The notes under the pieces were generated by a model. That model searched no databases. It had not been told where the DNA came from and worked only from the letters and a program-made list of their open reading frames with translations. A stretch of DNA of 64,000 nt from Saturnia japonica (lineage: Eukaryota > Arthropoda > Insecta > Lepidoptera > Saturniidae), in NCBI GenBank assembly GCA_033032175.1, contig CM065318.1, positions 11,470,001 through 11,534,000 on the forward strand. The letters run 5' to 3'. Position numbers and translations under genes: made by a program. Positions 1 to 11,640 of the stretch are shown piece by piece. Numbering within the stretch: position 1 is the first letter of the stretch; the number at the start of each line of letters is the position of its first letter.

Positions 1-269
1 ATCGCTTTGTTACATCATATTCGATATCTGAGAGAAAAGTTGTTGTTTTCTCATTAAATATATCGTATAATTGCACTAATCCAAATGCCATCTTGGGTTT
101 CCTCAAATCTGATAAAGAAAAATTAAACAAATCAAATTTCTTAAACATCTTTACATTTGTAAATTGTGATGTGTAGGTACATAAGCAACTGAACAACTTT
201 CATTAACGTTACAAGGTTTTTGAAGAATTGCCTTATGTATATTTTAATAAATGTTGTTTATAAAATACC

Positions 270-812
270 TATTTATTTCTTTATATGATAGCCAGACTCA
301 CGAGAAATAGTATAGACTATATAACATTAGGTTACAACTCACATCTAGCTTAAAATATTGATTTTTGTTACGTATGTCGGAAGTCGAGGCCCTCCCGAAC
401 TGCTTTATCCGCGTGCGCTGGCGTTATCGTTAATGACAAGTAAATACGATGTTGCACAAAAATATTTGTCCTTAGTATTATATTTAAAAAAGTCGCGATA
501 GCATATACATAAGCCACACTAAGGTATTTTGTGACCAAGATTTGTTGAAAATTAAAAAGTGATTTATAAGCATTATTTTTAGACATAGCATATCAATCCT
601 TACGAACAAAAGTTACTTCATCATAAAGCCAGTTTTATGAAGTTAACTTTTGCTCGTTATAGTATGTTATTTGGACACATAGTTCAATGAAAAATTAAAA
701 TAATTTGTACTTGCGGGAAGCACAATTGTGATAGGCTACAAGGGTGCGTTGGAGGCACGGTGTTTATCACATAAAATGAACACCGATGAAACCGTGGGGT
801 ACTGCTAGTAGA
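270..812 (-). repeat. Interspersed repeat family B (reverse copy)
   Basis: The reverse complement aligns with 9698-10290: both share the CCGTGGGG/ACCGATGAAACC end, the TTACGAACAAAAGTTACTTC block and the TTTATCCGCGTGCGCTGGCG block. Class unknown; no real coding frame. Bases 1-269 and 813-1164 show nothing recognisable. Confidence 0.65.
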
Positions 813-1164
813 ATATAACGAATGAAAAGAAATAGAAGAGAAAGTAGATTCAAAGATAACAAATAAATAAAGGACTTAAAATCTAATAATTGTTAAAAAA
901 AACTATATCAATATTACTCTTCTGAGCAAAATACTTCTTGATTGCAACGTCGTCATGTGAAATGTCAAATGAATAAACATGTTTACTAAAATTTACTTAT
1001 CAAATTGCCATTATACTAAAGTGACCACTTTAAGCTACAATATCTTGAAGGTATAAATGACATGGAATTACAAATTCGAGCAATTTATTTGTTTGTTTTA
1101 CTAAGGATTACTTAATTGCGTTTTCGTATTTTAGTTTATCTCCAACCTAAATATACTTATTTGC

Positions 1165-1290
1165 AATGAACGACGCAAAGAAAGTTCGTGTATTTATTCA
1201 AATACGAGTTTCAACACTGCAACAAAGAGTCTCAAGTGGCACGCAGTATCAACGATGTTTATGGACCAAATTCCACTAACAAACGAGTAA
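1165..1290 (+). pseudogene. Mariner transposase N-terminal relic
   Basis: After a one-base frame change near 1205, the sequence encodes YEFQHC...SQVARSINDVYG...NSTNKR, which matches the N-terminal helix-turn-helix region of mariner transposases (compare RNINDVYGANTTNQR in the copy at 7133-8152). It ends abruptly and no catalytic part follows. Very short; identification rests on the INDVYG block and its surroundings. Confidence 0.55.
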
Positions 1291-1591
1291 TATTCAATTC
1301 AGACACATACGCGTGATCAAATGACTTATGTGAATAATTCTGTCTATATGTGAACTAAATTACAATTAATCTTTTTTAATTGTTTTAATGACACCAAGGA
1401 CAAGCAGCAAAGTCAAACTAAATACAAAAATCAAAGTCCCTAGCACCGAAGTTTTATATGTTTGCAGAATTCGGTTTCACGTGAAAATCTCCCCAGCTAG
1501 TCGTTTCCTGGTTATAAAGCGCAAGCGGTCACAGAGCACTCTTGCTATCGCACCCAGCCAATAGGGTGAACGTTAATAGTACGGATACTAA

Positions 1592-2170
1592 GTGTCTAGT
1601 ACGTATTTCATAATCACATCGACGATTCTTCGACATATTATATCAATACAAGAGGATGTGGGTGTTTCGTCATCCAGACCAGACATATTCCTTTATTCTC
1701 GAGAAATCAAGCGTATAATAGTACTTATAGAGCTTACTGTACCGTGGGAAACTAATATATCCAAAGACCATGCAATAAAAATGAATAAATTTTACGATCT
1801 ATGTGTGCTAACCAAAAACGTAAACCATCCAACCAAACCAACCAAATTTATATGCGGAAGAAGTGGGAGCGAGAGGTTTCCAGCGAAATCTCTCTATAAT
1901 TTGTTAACAGACCTCGGCCTGTCGAGTATGTTGTATGTAGTAGTACTCAGGCTCTTACCAAATCTAGCTTGGCAGGAAGGGTATCGCGGGCAGTCAAGTG
2001 CGCGCTGATATGCACCACAAGAGGGGCCCCTAAGCATACACCTGAGTCACAAGTCCCGGGGGCTGCTCGTGTTTCCCTCTCTCTGCCCCACGATGGACCC
2101 AGCACTACACGGTGAATCCATGTAATGCTGTTTGTATCTCACTTGTTATTTAATAAGACGTGTCAGTAGA
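1592..2170 (+). pseudogene. Fragment of a transposon-type ORF with an RPD...ELTVPWE nuclease-like block
   Basis: The frame from 1592 encodes about 138 residues including SSRPDIFLYSRE and IVLIELTVPWE, then a partly conserved KSLYNLL..LGLS segment. The RPD...ELTVPWE pattern occurs, in my recollection, in transposon-derived proteins of insects and cnidarians and may be a PD-(D/E)XK-like fold. A frameshift near 1915 is likely: the next frame reads STQALTKSSLAG and stays open for about 50 codons. The natural start is not visible. Function not assigned. Confidence 0.4.
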
Positions 2171-2797
2171 GGAGGCCGGCGATTGTAGCACTAGGTGAGT
2201 ACTTGACACGAAAAACAAATGTGAAATTAACTGAGTTGACAAGATACTGCCATTTTCATAAAAATAAATGATCCAAATTCATATTAAAAGTGCCAAAATT
2301 CAAAACAACTTACCATAGTAAGTAGTTCCTAACAGAAAATAATGTGCAGTTTATTTTAAGGTTTTGGACTGACGGCTTAAGCGAACTGAGAGTGTATGGG
2401 CTTCGGCGACGCGAGTTGCAGTCGACAGGTATCGGCCGGACAGTCCGTGACTTCAAGGCTAAATCCAACACACACTTGCAGTTACCGGTGTACTGTGTAA
2501 ACTGACGATCTGCAGTAGTATTGAACTGCCGACTGCCGACTAATACCTTCCGGCAGCCGCCTACCTGCTATTGTGTGGACTTTGACAGTTAACAGAGCCA
2601 ATATTCAACCATTGGCGTCAGGCAAGAATCGCTTAATGAGTTGGCTATGCTCAACTACCTTGAGACACCTAGCTTGTTGCTACCTTGGACGGAGAAGGAC
2701 TGATCAGCCGAAAGACTGACGACAAACTGTTAGTCTGTGGGGCCCTTAAAAACTTACGTCGGAACATAAAACGTAATATAATGTGCTATCACGTAAA
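2171..2797. other. Gene-free stretch with a GC-richer block of unknown origin
   Basis: Bases about 2360-2750 are clearly less AT-rich than their surroundings and contain PstI-like CTGCAG, repeated CGACTGCCGACT-type wording and, on the minus strand, a GTAAGT donor-like hexamer near 2745. No long frame and no repeat family I recognise. It could be an untranslated exon or the non-coding end of a transposon. Confidence 0.25.
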
Positions 2798-3268
2798 TCT
2801 ATACAATTAATAAAATTGAAGTGTCTATTTATAATGTCAAAATAACAGTTCTTTACTAAATGCAGTTGAAAATATATTTGGTACTTATTTTATAAAATAT
2901 AAAGCATTTTTTTTATATCTGTCTGTCTGTTTGTTCCAGGTAATCTCCGAAACGGTTGAACTGATTTTGACGGGACTTTCACTGAGAGATAATTGATGTT
3001 ATAAGGAGTAACTTAGGCTACTTTTATTTCAGAAAAAGAATTAGGGTTCCGCACTAATAAATAAAAATGTTCATGAATCAATTTGGGCGCTTTAAATGGC
3101 TTAACACTGAGTAAACCAAAAATATGTAAGTACTACATAATTGTCGATGCTAAAAATACCTACAAAAAAGTCAGCAAGAGCAATATGTCTATCTTCCAAG
3201 AATCAACAACAATAAGCATTTCTTTAAAATAACTGGACGACATTCTGTAGTCCATACAGATAGTTCCA
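2798..3268 (-). repeat. Interspersed repeat family A, copy 1 (reverse)
   Basis: It runs from CTATACAATTAATAAAATTG through TAATCTCCGAAACGGTTGAA and GACGGGACTTTCACTGAGAG to ATTCTGTAGTCCATAC. The same order is found at 52025, 62739 and 63271 and, on the other strand, at 40531 and 47856. Non-coding; class uncertain (a LINE tail or non-autonomous element typical of Lepidoptera). Confidence 0.75.
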
Positions 3269-5675
3269 TTATAAAGGCATTTCTACGTGAAACCCTAACA
3301 AGTAATGTATATATACTATTAATGCATTTAGCTTGTCTATTTTCCGATAGAACATTTTTAATTGTCACTTACTGAAGAAAGTAAATGGAACACTATTAAT
3401 TCCGCCAGCGCGACGGGCGGCAATAGGTCAGTGAAATACAATATGACAACTAGAAGCTTATTTTTTCCAGTGGGTAATTAATTATTTTTCTTTTTTTTCT
3501 TTCTGGGTTAGGGGTTGACAATGCCCTTTTGTGATGTTACTGAAACTGTTCAAAGTCTACCAATACAGTAATATTTTCAAAGAGAGGTAGGGGCGTAGAG
3601 AAATTGAATGACTACACTGTCTACAATTGTGCATATAACAATAAATTCATATTGTAGAAATTGTTGAAATGTATAATAATAAGATATTGGAAACTGGTAG
3701 GTACACTTTAGTTCATTTTAATTGAAAATTCACACTCACACTCACGAAATATATAGAAAAGAATTTAAGAAGTACAAATACAGGAAAATGTTATGTGAAC
3801 AAATTATCTGACTTTTCATTATCTATTTATGTAAATAATGTAATGAAATGTAATTTCATGATGAGAATTTGAGAACGGCTTGACTAATTTAGCCAATTAT
3901 TCTTTTAAATATTAGTATTGACCCAAATAAGATTTTTAGAGAAAGAAAAATTTGAAAATTTACCGGAAATTTGGAAAATTGTCTATTGTTTTTTTAATGA
4001 AAACAATGTTTTTTTTTATGGTTTTATTTATGATCATGGGAGACGATTCGAGCGATAGATATGCGTAATTCTTTTTTGTTTTGTTAGTTATGGTCCTGGA
4101 AAAGTTTTCAGGAAAAAAAGGTTAAGTCGCGCAGCGCAGTGCCGAGTCATTGACTATTAGAATAGTAAAATTATTGAAATAAATGATTTTTTTTTTCAAA
4201 CCATGTACCACTTAAAATGGTTAATAATTCAAAATTTTCTTAATTTAATACGGACATGGTCAATAATACCACTACAGCTTAAGAGCGATATACGAACAAA
4301 ATGAAAGAGCATGATTTATGTAAATATACAACAACTATTTAGTTACGATCGTCTGCGGCTTTACTGTCCGACGCCTCTGTGATTTGAATATTCATTAATT
4401 ACGTAACACAATTCACAAATGTTAACAAAATTAACTATATAATAAATACCATGTAAATAGTAAAAAATAGACTCAGTAAACGATAAAGAGATAAATTCCG
4501 TGAATTACTTAACAAATTGTTTGAATAAAATTAATGAAAGGTTTGATTTCTTTTCACGTTATAGTTGATCTATACTGGTTAGGTGTTGGTTCGATTGAGG
4601 CCACGAGATCCAGAGTTGCCTATAAACTATTTTTGATAAATTTACCTATTAACATATTCGTAATCTAAAAATGTGCGAAAGCGCGACAAGTACGAATAAA
4701 GGATGTCTCGTGGAAGGACGAAATACAGGTAATCGATTGTAATCGATTCACGTCTTATCTAAAACATATTTTTTATTATTAATGTATATTTTTTTACATT
4801 TATTGATGTGTAAAGTCTTTCCTCTCACTTTCCTGCAACCTGTGGCAATGATTTCGTGAAAAGCGACGGAAGTTCGGTACAGGAAGTCGTGGAAGCGTGC
4901 GCTATTTAATTTGACCAATGAGCGCGCGCGGTGTTAGAGTTGGCTGTCCGATGGTACCAATCCATTATCCGAGAGGTTGGTACTGTCAGCCAGCAGTATG
5001 TGCGTGTGTATAACGAGAAAGATAAAAGGGAATAGAGAAGGAGGACGCATCAGCTGTGCGCTTAACCTACAGTATAAAGTGTGCTGTTTTATAAACTAAT
5101 TTATAAATGTAAGCTATTTTAAGTCAGATTTTTTTATTTAAGTTATCTTTATCTATCTATATATTATTTCTCTAGTATTATAAAATATTCCTTAAGACAT
5201 TGTTTGCTTGAAAGCCCTAGTCTCGGGAAATACCAATTTTCTATCTTATTTAAAGGTAGTTATTAAACTATTTATCTTTACAATACGAAAAAAAGCAGAG
5301 CCATAACTATAAACATATCAATAAATAGCTAACCTAACAATTAAATAAATTTGTGTGATTTTGTACGCAAAGCAATAATTATTCTATGTATACATAGCGG
5401 GTGCAACCGCCCGTAGAATACTGTATTCATAACGATCCAAAAATAGCTATTCAACGAGATCGTGGGGCATCAACACGTCATGTGTTAAACCATTGTTTGC
5501 TTACGAAATGAAAGCCAGATTTAACAGGGAAAGTAATTATCAGTGTATTGTCAGATAATCGATCATATTATATACGCCTGATAATTAATTCCGTATATGG
5601 TAACAGCGCCTGCAAAGTCCGATGTATTATTAAAATCGTACTTTTCAGGAATAACCATACTAATTTATAAAGAAG
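3269..5675. other. Gene-free AT-rich stretch with a small family-E repeat piece
   Basis: No supported coding frame. About 4040-4110 is the reverse complement of part of 10430-10640 (shared GAATTACGCATAT and GACCATAA wording). Bases about 4830-5060 are GC-richer, with GACCAATGAGCGCGCGCG and an ACCAA...TTGGT inverted pair, but no gene could be tied to them. The rest is AT-rich with homopolymer runs. Confidence 0.4.
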
Positions 5676-6010
5676 TATCTGTACCCCACGGTTTCACCTG
5701 TTTTAAATTTATTTGATGAACTCTTAATCTTTGTGCTCACTACTTGCCGTAATTGCCTACAGCTTCTTTTACTGACATTCATAGTTATTACTCCACTCCT
5801 TAGGAGTCACACCATTAAATAATATGTAACCTATGACCTCGCTCAAAAAATAGGCTATAAAATTCCTTAGAGAAGAATGTTCCAAACCTGGCCGATAATT
5901 CCAGAGGTTAGAGCGTTCAACCAAGCGGCTGAGTGTCTTAAACTCTCGCCCTCAAGCCCGATGAAGCTGTAAAAGCCGTGTGAAGCTTCAGGACCCTAAT
6001 GGCTAACAAT
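5676..6010 (+). repeat. Degenerate family-B copy followed by a family-D repeat
   Basis: GTACCCCACGGTTTCACC at 5682 matches the head of family B (9698). It leads into CCAGAGGTTAGAGCGTTCAA (5911) and a tail GATGAAGCTGTAAAAGCCG...GGACCCTAATGGCTAAC (to 6007). That tail is found reverse-complemented at 59240-59310, so it is a separate dispersed repeat (D). Bases 6011-6922 hold nothing recognisable. Confidence 0.5.
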
Positions 6011-7054
6011 TTAAGTAGTAAGATAGAAAAAAAAAACAATCTCTGAAACCTAATCAAATAAAATCTTAAATCAAAAATCTCTTAAGCTCTTAATTATAGA
6101 TTAACGTAATGAAACTATCTTAGTAGTGGATACTGACAGGATTTAATTACATATAGTGTTTACATTTATTAGCATAAAAAACAGTTAGCAACTACCTATC
6201 GTAAAAAAGATTTTTGGAATAAAGACTTCAAGTTCAATTGTGTTATATACTTGTTTTATATAATAACATTTCTTGTGTGTATCCGAAATGGTATATGGGG
6301 ATAAGCAATGACTTAAATGAAATACCTATACGTTAGATTGGACTATGGGAATAATCACTCTGTTCCATGTAATTCAAGTTACGAAATCACACTTTTTTTG
6401 CTTGTTTTATGCCGATAGAACTAGGGCTCATAAATTTTCATTCAAATTATAAATACTACAACACTGAACTATACAGTTCTTTCAATTATCTACTTACCTG
6501 TTGTAGGTAAGCTTACTTAAACTTAGTATTTAAAGATCAGTACACTATGCCGTAAGGTGTACTAAGCTCATTCAATGGCACTGGTGTTTTTATTCTATGT
6601 AAAACCGTGGTGAATCCTGTATTATAATGAACGAATACTGTCCAGATAGATTTAAATCCTTAGATACTGAAAACGAATAACTAAGCGATGCAGGTGGGGT
6701 TTTCATTTCCCTCCTAATCTTGGTTGACTGTCAATTTTTAATAGGAAAGTTTTGTATGAACGGACCGGATCGTGCACACTATGTGTATGGTGATAAGACT
6801 GAAAAGCCTGTCACAGTGATTCGCTTATGTGCGTTGCGTTTCGGAATTAGCCGGTAAATATCTAGTTTCTATCTACATAGGCATGACAGCGGCGATTGGT
6901 AATGGATTATTAATTTGATTTTTAACCCCCCGACAGAAAAAGAGGGGTGTTATAAGTTTAACGTGTGTATCTGTGCGTCTGTCTGTGGCATTGTAGCTCA
7001 GAAACTGCTCAACCGATTTTAATCTAGTTTTTATTGTTTGAAATTGACTTAATA

Positions 7055-8342
7055 TTAGGTCTTTACCTATGAAATTGCCGTTTTGTATGAAAAAATTTAA
7101 ACGATTTTTTTTTCATGTATTTTTTATTTGTATTAATCGAAGTAATCACCCATGCAATCAATGCATCTTTGCCAGCGCAGTGGCAGTTTATTGATGCCTT
7201 TCTTAAAGAAATCAGCTGGACGGGAGGCAACAAATTCTTCAAAGGCATTTTGTACTGCCTCTCGGGTATTGAATTTTTTTCCCGCCAAGGAGTTATCCAA
7301 ATTCTGGAAAAAGTAATAGTCTGTAGGCGCAAGGTCTGGTGAGTAGGGTGGATGACAGAGAACTTCCAACCCCAGTTCTTGCAACTTGGAGACCGTCTGC
7401 TGTGCAGTATGAGGTCGCGCGTTGTCGTGCAAGAGCAGCGGACACGAGCGATTAACCAATGCTTGTTGGAGATGTGCCAGCTTCTCCATCATTGTGTTCA
7501 GTTCTTCACAGTACACATCTGTAGTAATGCTCACCCTGTTTGGTAAGAAGCTGTGATGAATCACACTGGCGCTAGACCACCAAACAGTGACCATCACTTT
7601 TCTAGGGGTAAGTTTTCGTTTAGGGCATTGTTTAGTTTCTGAATCAGGATCCAACCAACTTGCTGAGCGCTTGCAGTTATCAAGCAGAATCCATTTTTCA
7701 TCGCAGGTAACAATGCGGTTCAAAATTCCTTCATTTGTGTGTCTGTTGAGCAGTGCAAGGCACGTCTCGACGCGTACTTCGCGCTGGCGATCATTGAGTT
7801 CGTGGGGCACCCATTTGTGAAGCTTTTTTACCTTGCCAATTTGACGCAAATGGACCAATATTGTTTTGACGCTAACGTCGTAATCTGCTGCTAATTCAGC
7901 CGTAGATTGTGTATCATCAGTTTCCACAATCGCCTTTAATTCGTCATTGTCGACCAAAGTCTTCGGACGACCGCGAGATTCATTTTTCAGGTCGAAATTC
8001 CCAGAACGGAAGCGAGCAAACCAATAACAGGTGGTGCGTTGGTTTGTAGTATTAGCTCCGTAAACGTCGTTGATGTTGCGTGCCGCTTGTGCCGCGTTGC
8101 TGCCACGACGGTACTCATATTCCATAATTACTCGAATTTTTAACGTATCCATGATGACAAAAAAGATTGAAATGCGATGAAAATGTAACACTAATCAATA
8201 AACAAATTACTACTTTTGGAAAAAGAATTCCATGTTTTTAAAACAAAATTAATATGAAATTAGAATTCTTAGCCAAACAAAAATTATTTTGATTTGAAAT
8301 GGCCAGTACTGCAGAACGGCAATTTCATAGGCAAAGACCTAT
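7055..8342 (-). mobile_element. Near-intact mariner transposon (DD34D), 1288 bp
   Basis: Terminal inverted repeats of about 30 bp match at nearly every position: the left end reads TTAGGTCTTTACCTATGAAA and the right end, reverse-complemented, ATAGGTCTTTGCCTATGAAA, both continuing TTGCCGTT. TA duplications flank it at 7053-7054 and 8343-8344. Length and layout (about 190 bp before and 78 bp after the transposase gene) fit mariner. It sits inside a dispersed repeat (6923-7054 and 8343-8430) that reads through once the element is removed. Confidence 0.92.
7133..8152 (-). CDS. Mariner transposase, complete open frame (339 aa)
   Basis: Cut-and-paste transposase acting on its own TIRs in the nucleus. 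The start at 8152 gives MDTLKIRVIMEYEYRRG; 13 further codons upstream are open but not typical of the family. The order is: N-terminal helix-turn-helix region (about 5-100), WVPHEL linker motif (114-119), then the catalytic core with Asp151 (VTCDEKWIL), Asp243 (LLLHDNARPH) and Asp278 (SPDLAPTDYYFF). Thirty-four residues separate the last two, the DD34D spacing. Length is close to the usual 340-350 aa. Wording resembles the cecropia group, including the mariner part of human SETMAR, as I recall it. No stop or frameshift is visible, and all three acidic residues are present, so it may be functional. Confidence 0.93.
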   Translation of the reverse strand: MDTLKIRVIMEYEYRRGSNAAQAARNINDVYGANTTNQRTTCYWFARFRSGNFDLKNESRGRPKTLVDNDELKAIVETDDTQSTAELAADYDVSVKTILVHLRQIGKVKKLHKWVPHELNDRQREVRVETCLALLNRHTNEGILNRIVTCDEKWILLDNCKRSASWLDPDSETKQCPKRKLTPRKVMVTVWWSSASVIHHSFLPNRVSITTDVYCEELNTMMEKLAHLQQALVNRSCPLLLHDNARPHTAQQTVSKLQELGLEVLCHPPYSPDLAPTDYYFFQNLDNSLAGKKFNTREAVQNAFEEFVASRPADFFKKGINKLPLRWQRCIDCMGDYFD

Positions 8343-8430
8343 TATAAAGTGTTCTTAGCTATAATTCAAAAAAATCTGTTCAACCGTTTGAAGATTATCA
8401 CCACTTTTCTAGTTGAAAATAGATGTAAGC

Positions 8431-8998
8431 ATCTTCAACAGGTCTGACTGAATCGAGATGTGGTATTCTGCTACTTCAATGACATTAGAAAAACCTTAAC
8501 CTGACGCTGCAGCGTCATCTGGAATCTGTAGGATACATAACTCCTCACCAAATTACAGCAGAGATATCGTGTTTGGGTTCATCAATGAATAGGTTACTTG
8601 AGTCCAGGGTTTAATAAATTTTCAATTTACCTTGTGTTAAACGTATTCTGAATTTCGCAACCTTTTGACGCCAACTCGCATCAACGCCTTACAATAATTA
8701 TTATCTATGTTCTCTGTTTTGTGAAGTCATATCGTGAAGATTATAACTACTCTACTTAGTATCAAATAAATCGAATTAACAGTGGATTATCATTTAATTA
8801 CTCAGATTTTAATGACTTTTTTTAATTGTCTTTTGTTTACCACCAGGCACAGTTTTGTAACTTTGTAGCTTCAATAATTGAAAATTTTAATCTATAATGA
8901 AAAACATAAAATAGTTATGACAAAGACATTTCAAGAGAGTCGTTAAAATGAATCTCCTGGAATGTTCCGAGAGATATATACTTACTGTGACGTTAATG
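8431..8998. other. Gene-free stretch, nothing recognised
   Basis: AT-rich with no open frame, inverted repeat or known repeat family that I can support. Confidence 0.5.
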
Positions 8999-9270
8999 AC
9001 AATGATGTAATTAACGTTTACCATTTGGTATGTGCTCCAACGTTCATTGGTACACTCAAAAAACCAAACATAAAATGTCTATTTTGGACTACAGGAGAAT
9101 TTAACCAGTGACGTAGGAACCTACATACTTTTATACTTAGTAGCAATAGTGTTTCAATGGCAGCCTGTACAGACACTACAGACATCGCATCGAACGACAT
9201 GAGTTTGAATCCTTGCAATGAATCTGAGCTTTCTTTGAAGGGAAACATCGTGATGAAACCATAGCATTTT
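8999..9270 (-). repeat. LINE-tail-like repeat (reverse)
   Basis: On the minus strand it carries CGATGTTTCCCTTCAAAG, then GCTCAGATTCATTGCAAGG and TTCAAACTCATGTCG. The same order occurs on the plus strand at 50720-50815 (CGATGTTTTCCTTCACCG, GCTCAGGCTCATTGCAGG). I know this wording from the ends of lepidopteran non-LTR retrotransposons. The local open frame has no meaning. Confidence 0.5.
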
Positions 9271-9484
9271 CTAATGCTCGCCCGGCACTAGCTCAAGTTG
9301 CAAATCTTTTTTCTTTTCTTTAATTTTAGTATAATTCCTACGACACTAGTCGTAAACTTTATAAAGATTAATCATAAATAGATTGAGATTATTTATAATG
9401 CTTCTTAGTTAGGATAACAAATTATTAACATCAAATTAATTAACAATATTAGTATTTACAAGTTAACATTCATAAAATAAATAA

Positions 9485-9620
9485 CCTACAAGTGTGTTCC
9501 GGCAGCTGCACTTAAGAGTACCCTGTACTAGGCTTAGCGTGTTATCATTTTGGGCCACGTTGTCGCTTAACATCAAATGAAATTGTGGCCAAATCGCTAA
9601 GCCTATAAATAATTTAAAGT
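9485..9620 (-). repeat. Interspersed repeat family C, copy 1 (reverse)
   Basis: Reverse-complemented it reads CTTAGCGATTTGGCCACAATTTC ... CAACGTGGCCCAAAATGATAACACGCTAAGCC ... AAGTGCAGCTGCCGGAACAC in pieces that match 22120-22282 and 35385-35525. The short frames across it are not genes. Confidence 0.55.
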
Positions 9621-9697
9621 GTCGATTTTTGACCATGTATAAAGGCGGGTAATACGAGCAAGATATAAGATGCATTTAATAAAAAATAATAATTAGT

Positions 9698-10290
9698 ACT
9701 AGCTGTGCCCCACGGTTTCACTCATGTTAATTTTATCCGACAAACACTGCACCGCCAAGGCAACCGTGTAATCTATCTTAATTGTTCTCGCTTCCTCCAA
9801 GTAGATACAAATTATCTTAATTTTTCATTGTCCCCTAAACTATGCATCCAAATAACATGCAATACAGGGCAACGTTTATAATTGTCTTTATAATGAAGTA
9901 ACTTTTGTTCGTAAGGATTAAAATGTCATTCCTAAAAATAATGCTCATAGATCACTTTTTTATATTCAAAAATTTTTTGTCACAAAATGCCTTATTGTGG
10001 TATATTTATAAGAGATAGGCATATGGTATCGCAGACTTTTTTAGATATACATACTAAGGATCAATATTTTTGTATAACATTGTATTTATGTAGCATTAAC
10101 CATTACGCCAGTGCACGTGGATAAAGCAGTTCGGGAGCGCTTTCTCTTCCGACTTACTTTAAAAAAAATCAATATTTAAGGCTAGCTGAGAGTTTTAGAC
10201 TAATGTTAGATAGCCTATATTATCCCTCGAGAACCTAGCTATCATGTTCATATCCGACTGGTAGTTCCAGAGGTTATCGTATTTAAAGAA
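9698..10290 (+). repeat. Interspersed repeat family B, longest copy
   Basis: It begins ACTAGCTGTGCCCCACGG and ends near GGTAGTTCCAGAGGTT. The reverse copy at 270-812 and fragments at 5676, 11289 and 57690 share its parts in order. Non-coding; class unknown. Confidence 0.65.
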
Positions 10291-10429
10291 ACAAACAATC
10301 AAACAAAAATCAAAAAAGTCTTCCGTTTTATCATTATGTATACTAATGTACTAGTAATTATTATGTAGGTAGTAATATAATTTGTACATAACTTAATTGT
10401 ATTTTATATATAGTACTAGATGGCCCGAC

Positions 10430-10640
10430 AAATGTTGCTCTGCCCTTCCCAATAGCAATAACTCGACCACAGGCGCCATCTATCCCGATTTTTTACTGAT
10501 AATTTTTCCATGACCATAAACAAAACAAAAAGAATTACGCATATTCATCCTTTTTATTATTATTACTTACGACTAATATTCATCCTTTAAACCTTGAGTC
10601 GGTGTTAAACCTGGTGTGGGGGGGGAGGTTACAATCCAGC
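10430..10640 (+). repeat. Family-E dispersed repeat
   Basis: GATGGCCCGACAAATGTTGC and CAGGCGCCATCTATCCCG are followed by CCATGACCATAAAC and AAAGAATTACGCATAT. The second half reappears reverse-complemented near 4040-4110. The block ends in a G run (10618-10626). Confidence 0.45.
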
Positions 10641-11288
10641 CAGACACAATTGTTGTGCCCTACCATTCAAAATATCGTTATTTATCATACACAAAACGTG
10701 TTATATTATACGTTCGTAAGTTTTATTATACGTGTTATTACGTGAAACATTATAGTACTGTAAAAATTTGGTAGAGTCAGCAACAACAGGAATTTTGCAA
10801 ATTAAACTCTTTTAACTAGGATTTAAAATTAGGAGTAATAAAGGCAACACTCCAATTCGATCTTTTTTATAATATTCTAAAGTACAGATAATGGATTCAC
10901 ACAATATAATTTGACCTAGACTTTAAAGCAAAGGCAGAATATATAAACCTACTTCACCATCTATCATCTCGACAGTCAGAGAGCAGCGACCGTCAAAGGA
11001 CTTCAATCTCTCGGTGGTCGCTGTTGTGTATGGATTGTACTGTGTTTACAATCAGGGACAGTACTGTCAATATGCCGAGTTACTATAAAAATAAAGAAGA
11101 CTATGTACATGATCAAAATAAGTAAATTTATATGATCTCATTTGCTTATAAATTACAATCTTCTTTGCATAGAAGTTATAACTTTGTGGCGGTGTCATGT
11201 AGGTCACAGCGCCAAAGAACACAGATGTGATAAACCTGTATTTAATCATTTTAAAAAAGCCGTTTGGTCATTTTATCTTTATTGGATA

Positions 11289-11640
11289 ACTAGCCGAGGC
11301 CCACGGTTTCATCCGTGTTAAATTTATTCGTCATGCGTAACGCACTTTTGGAGCCTATTGCTGTTCCCTCTCCCTCTGCATGCCTACATCTTCCCAGGTA
11401 TGCCAAATGGAGCCGATAGACAATATACCGTGCAATGACAATTTTACTAGTTAAATTATTATATAACGGATTTGATAATATACTTGTGACATATATACTA
11501 ACCTTCCGTAAGAAATTCTCTAAATGATAGTGAAACCCTATTAAAAATCCGTTGCATGGTTTAGAAGAAGTAAGCGGACAAACAGACAGACGCGGATAGC
11601 GACTTTCTTTTGTACTATAAATAAGATGTAGGTATTCGTC
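11289..11640 (+). repeat. Degenerate repeat with a family-B-like head
   Basis: CTAGCCGAGGCCCACGGTTTCATCCGTG opens the copy in two family-B-like blocks; a GATAGTGAAACCC and ACAAACAGACAGACGCGG tail follows. The 123-codon minus-strand frame across it is not a gene. Confidence 0.45.

Larger units (their letters stand above)
6923..8430 (+). repeat. Dispersed repeat of lepidopteran type, split by the mariner at 7055-8342
   Basis: The left part (6923-7054) has CCCCCCGACAGAAAAAGAGG, a 'TCTGTGCGTCTGTCTGTGGC' stretch and an AACCGATTTTAAT motif. The right part (8343-8430) continues with AGTGTTCTTAGC and 'TGTTCAACCGTTTGAAG'. The two halves together form a repeat I know from lepidopteran genomes. No coding capacity. 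Confidence 0.6.
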
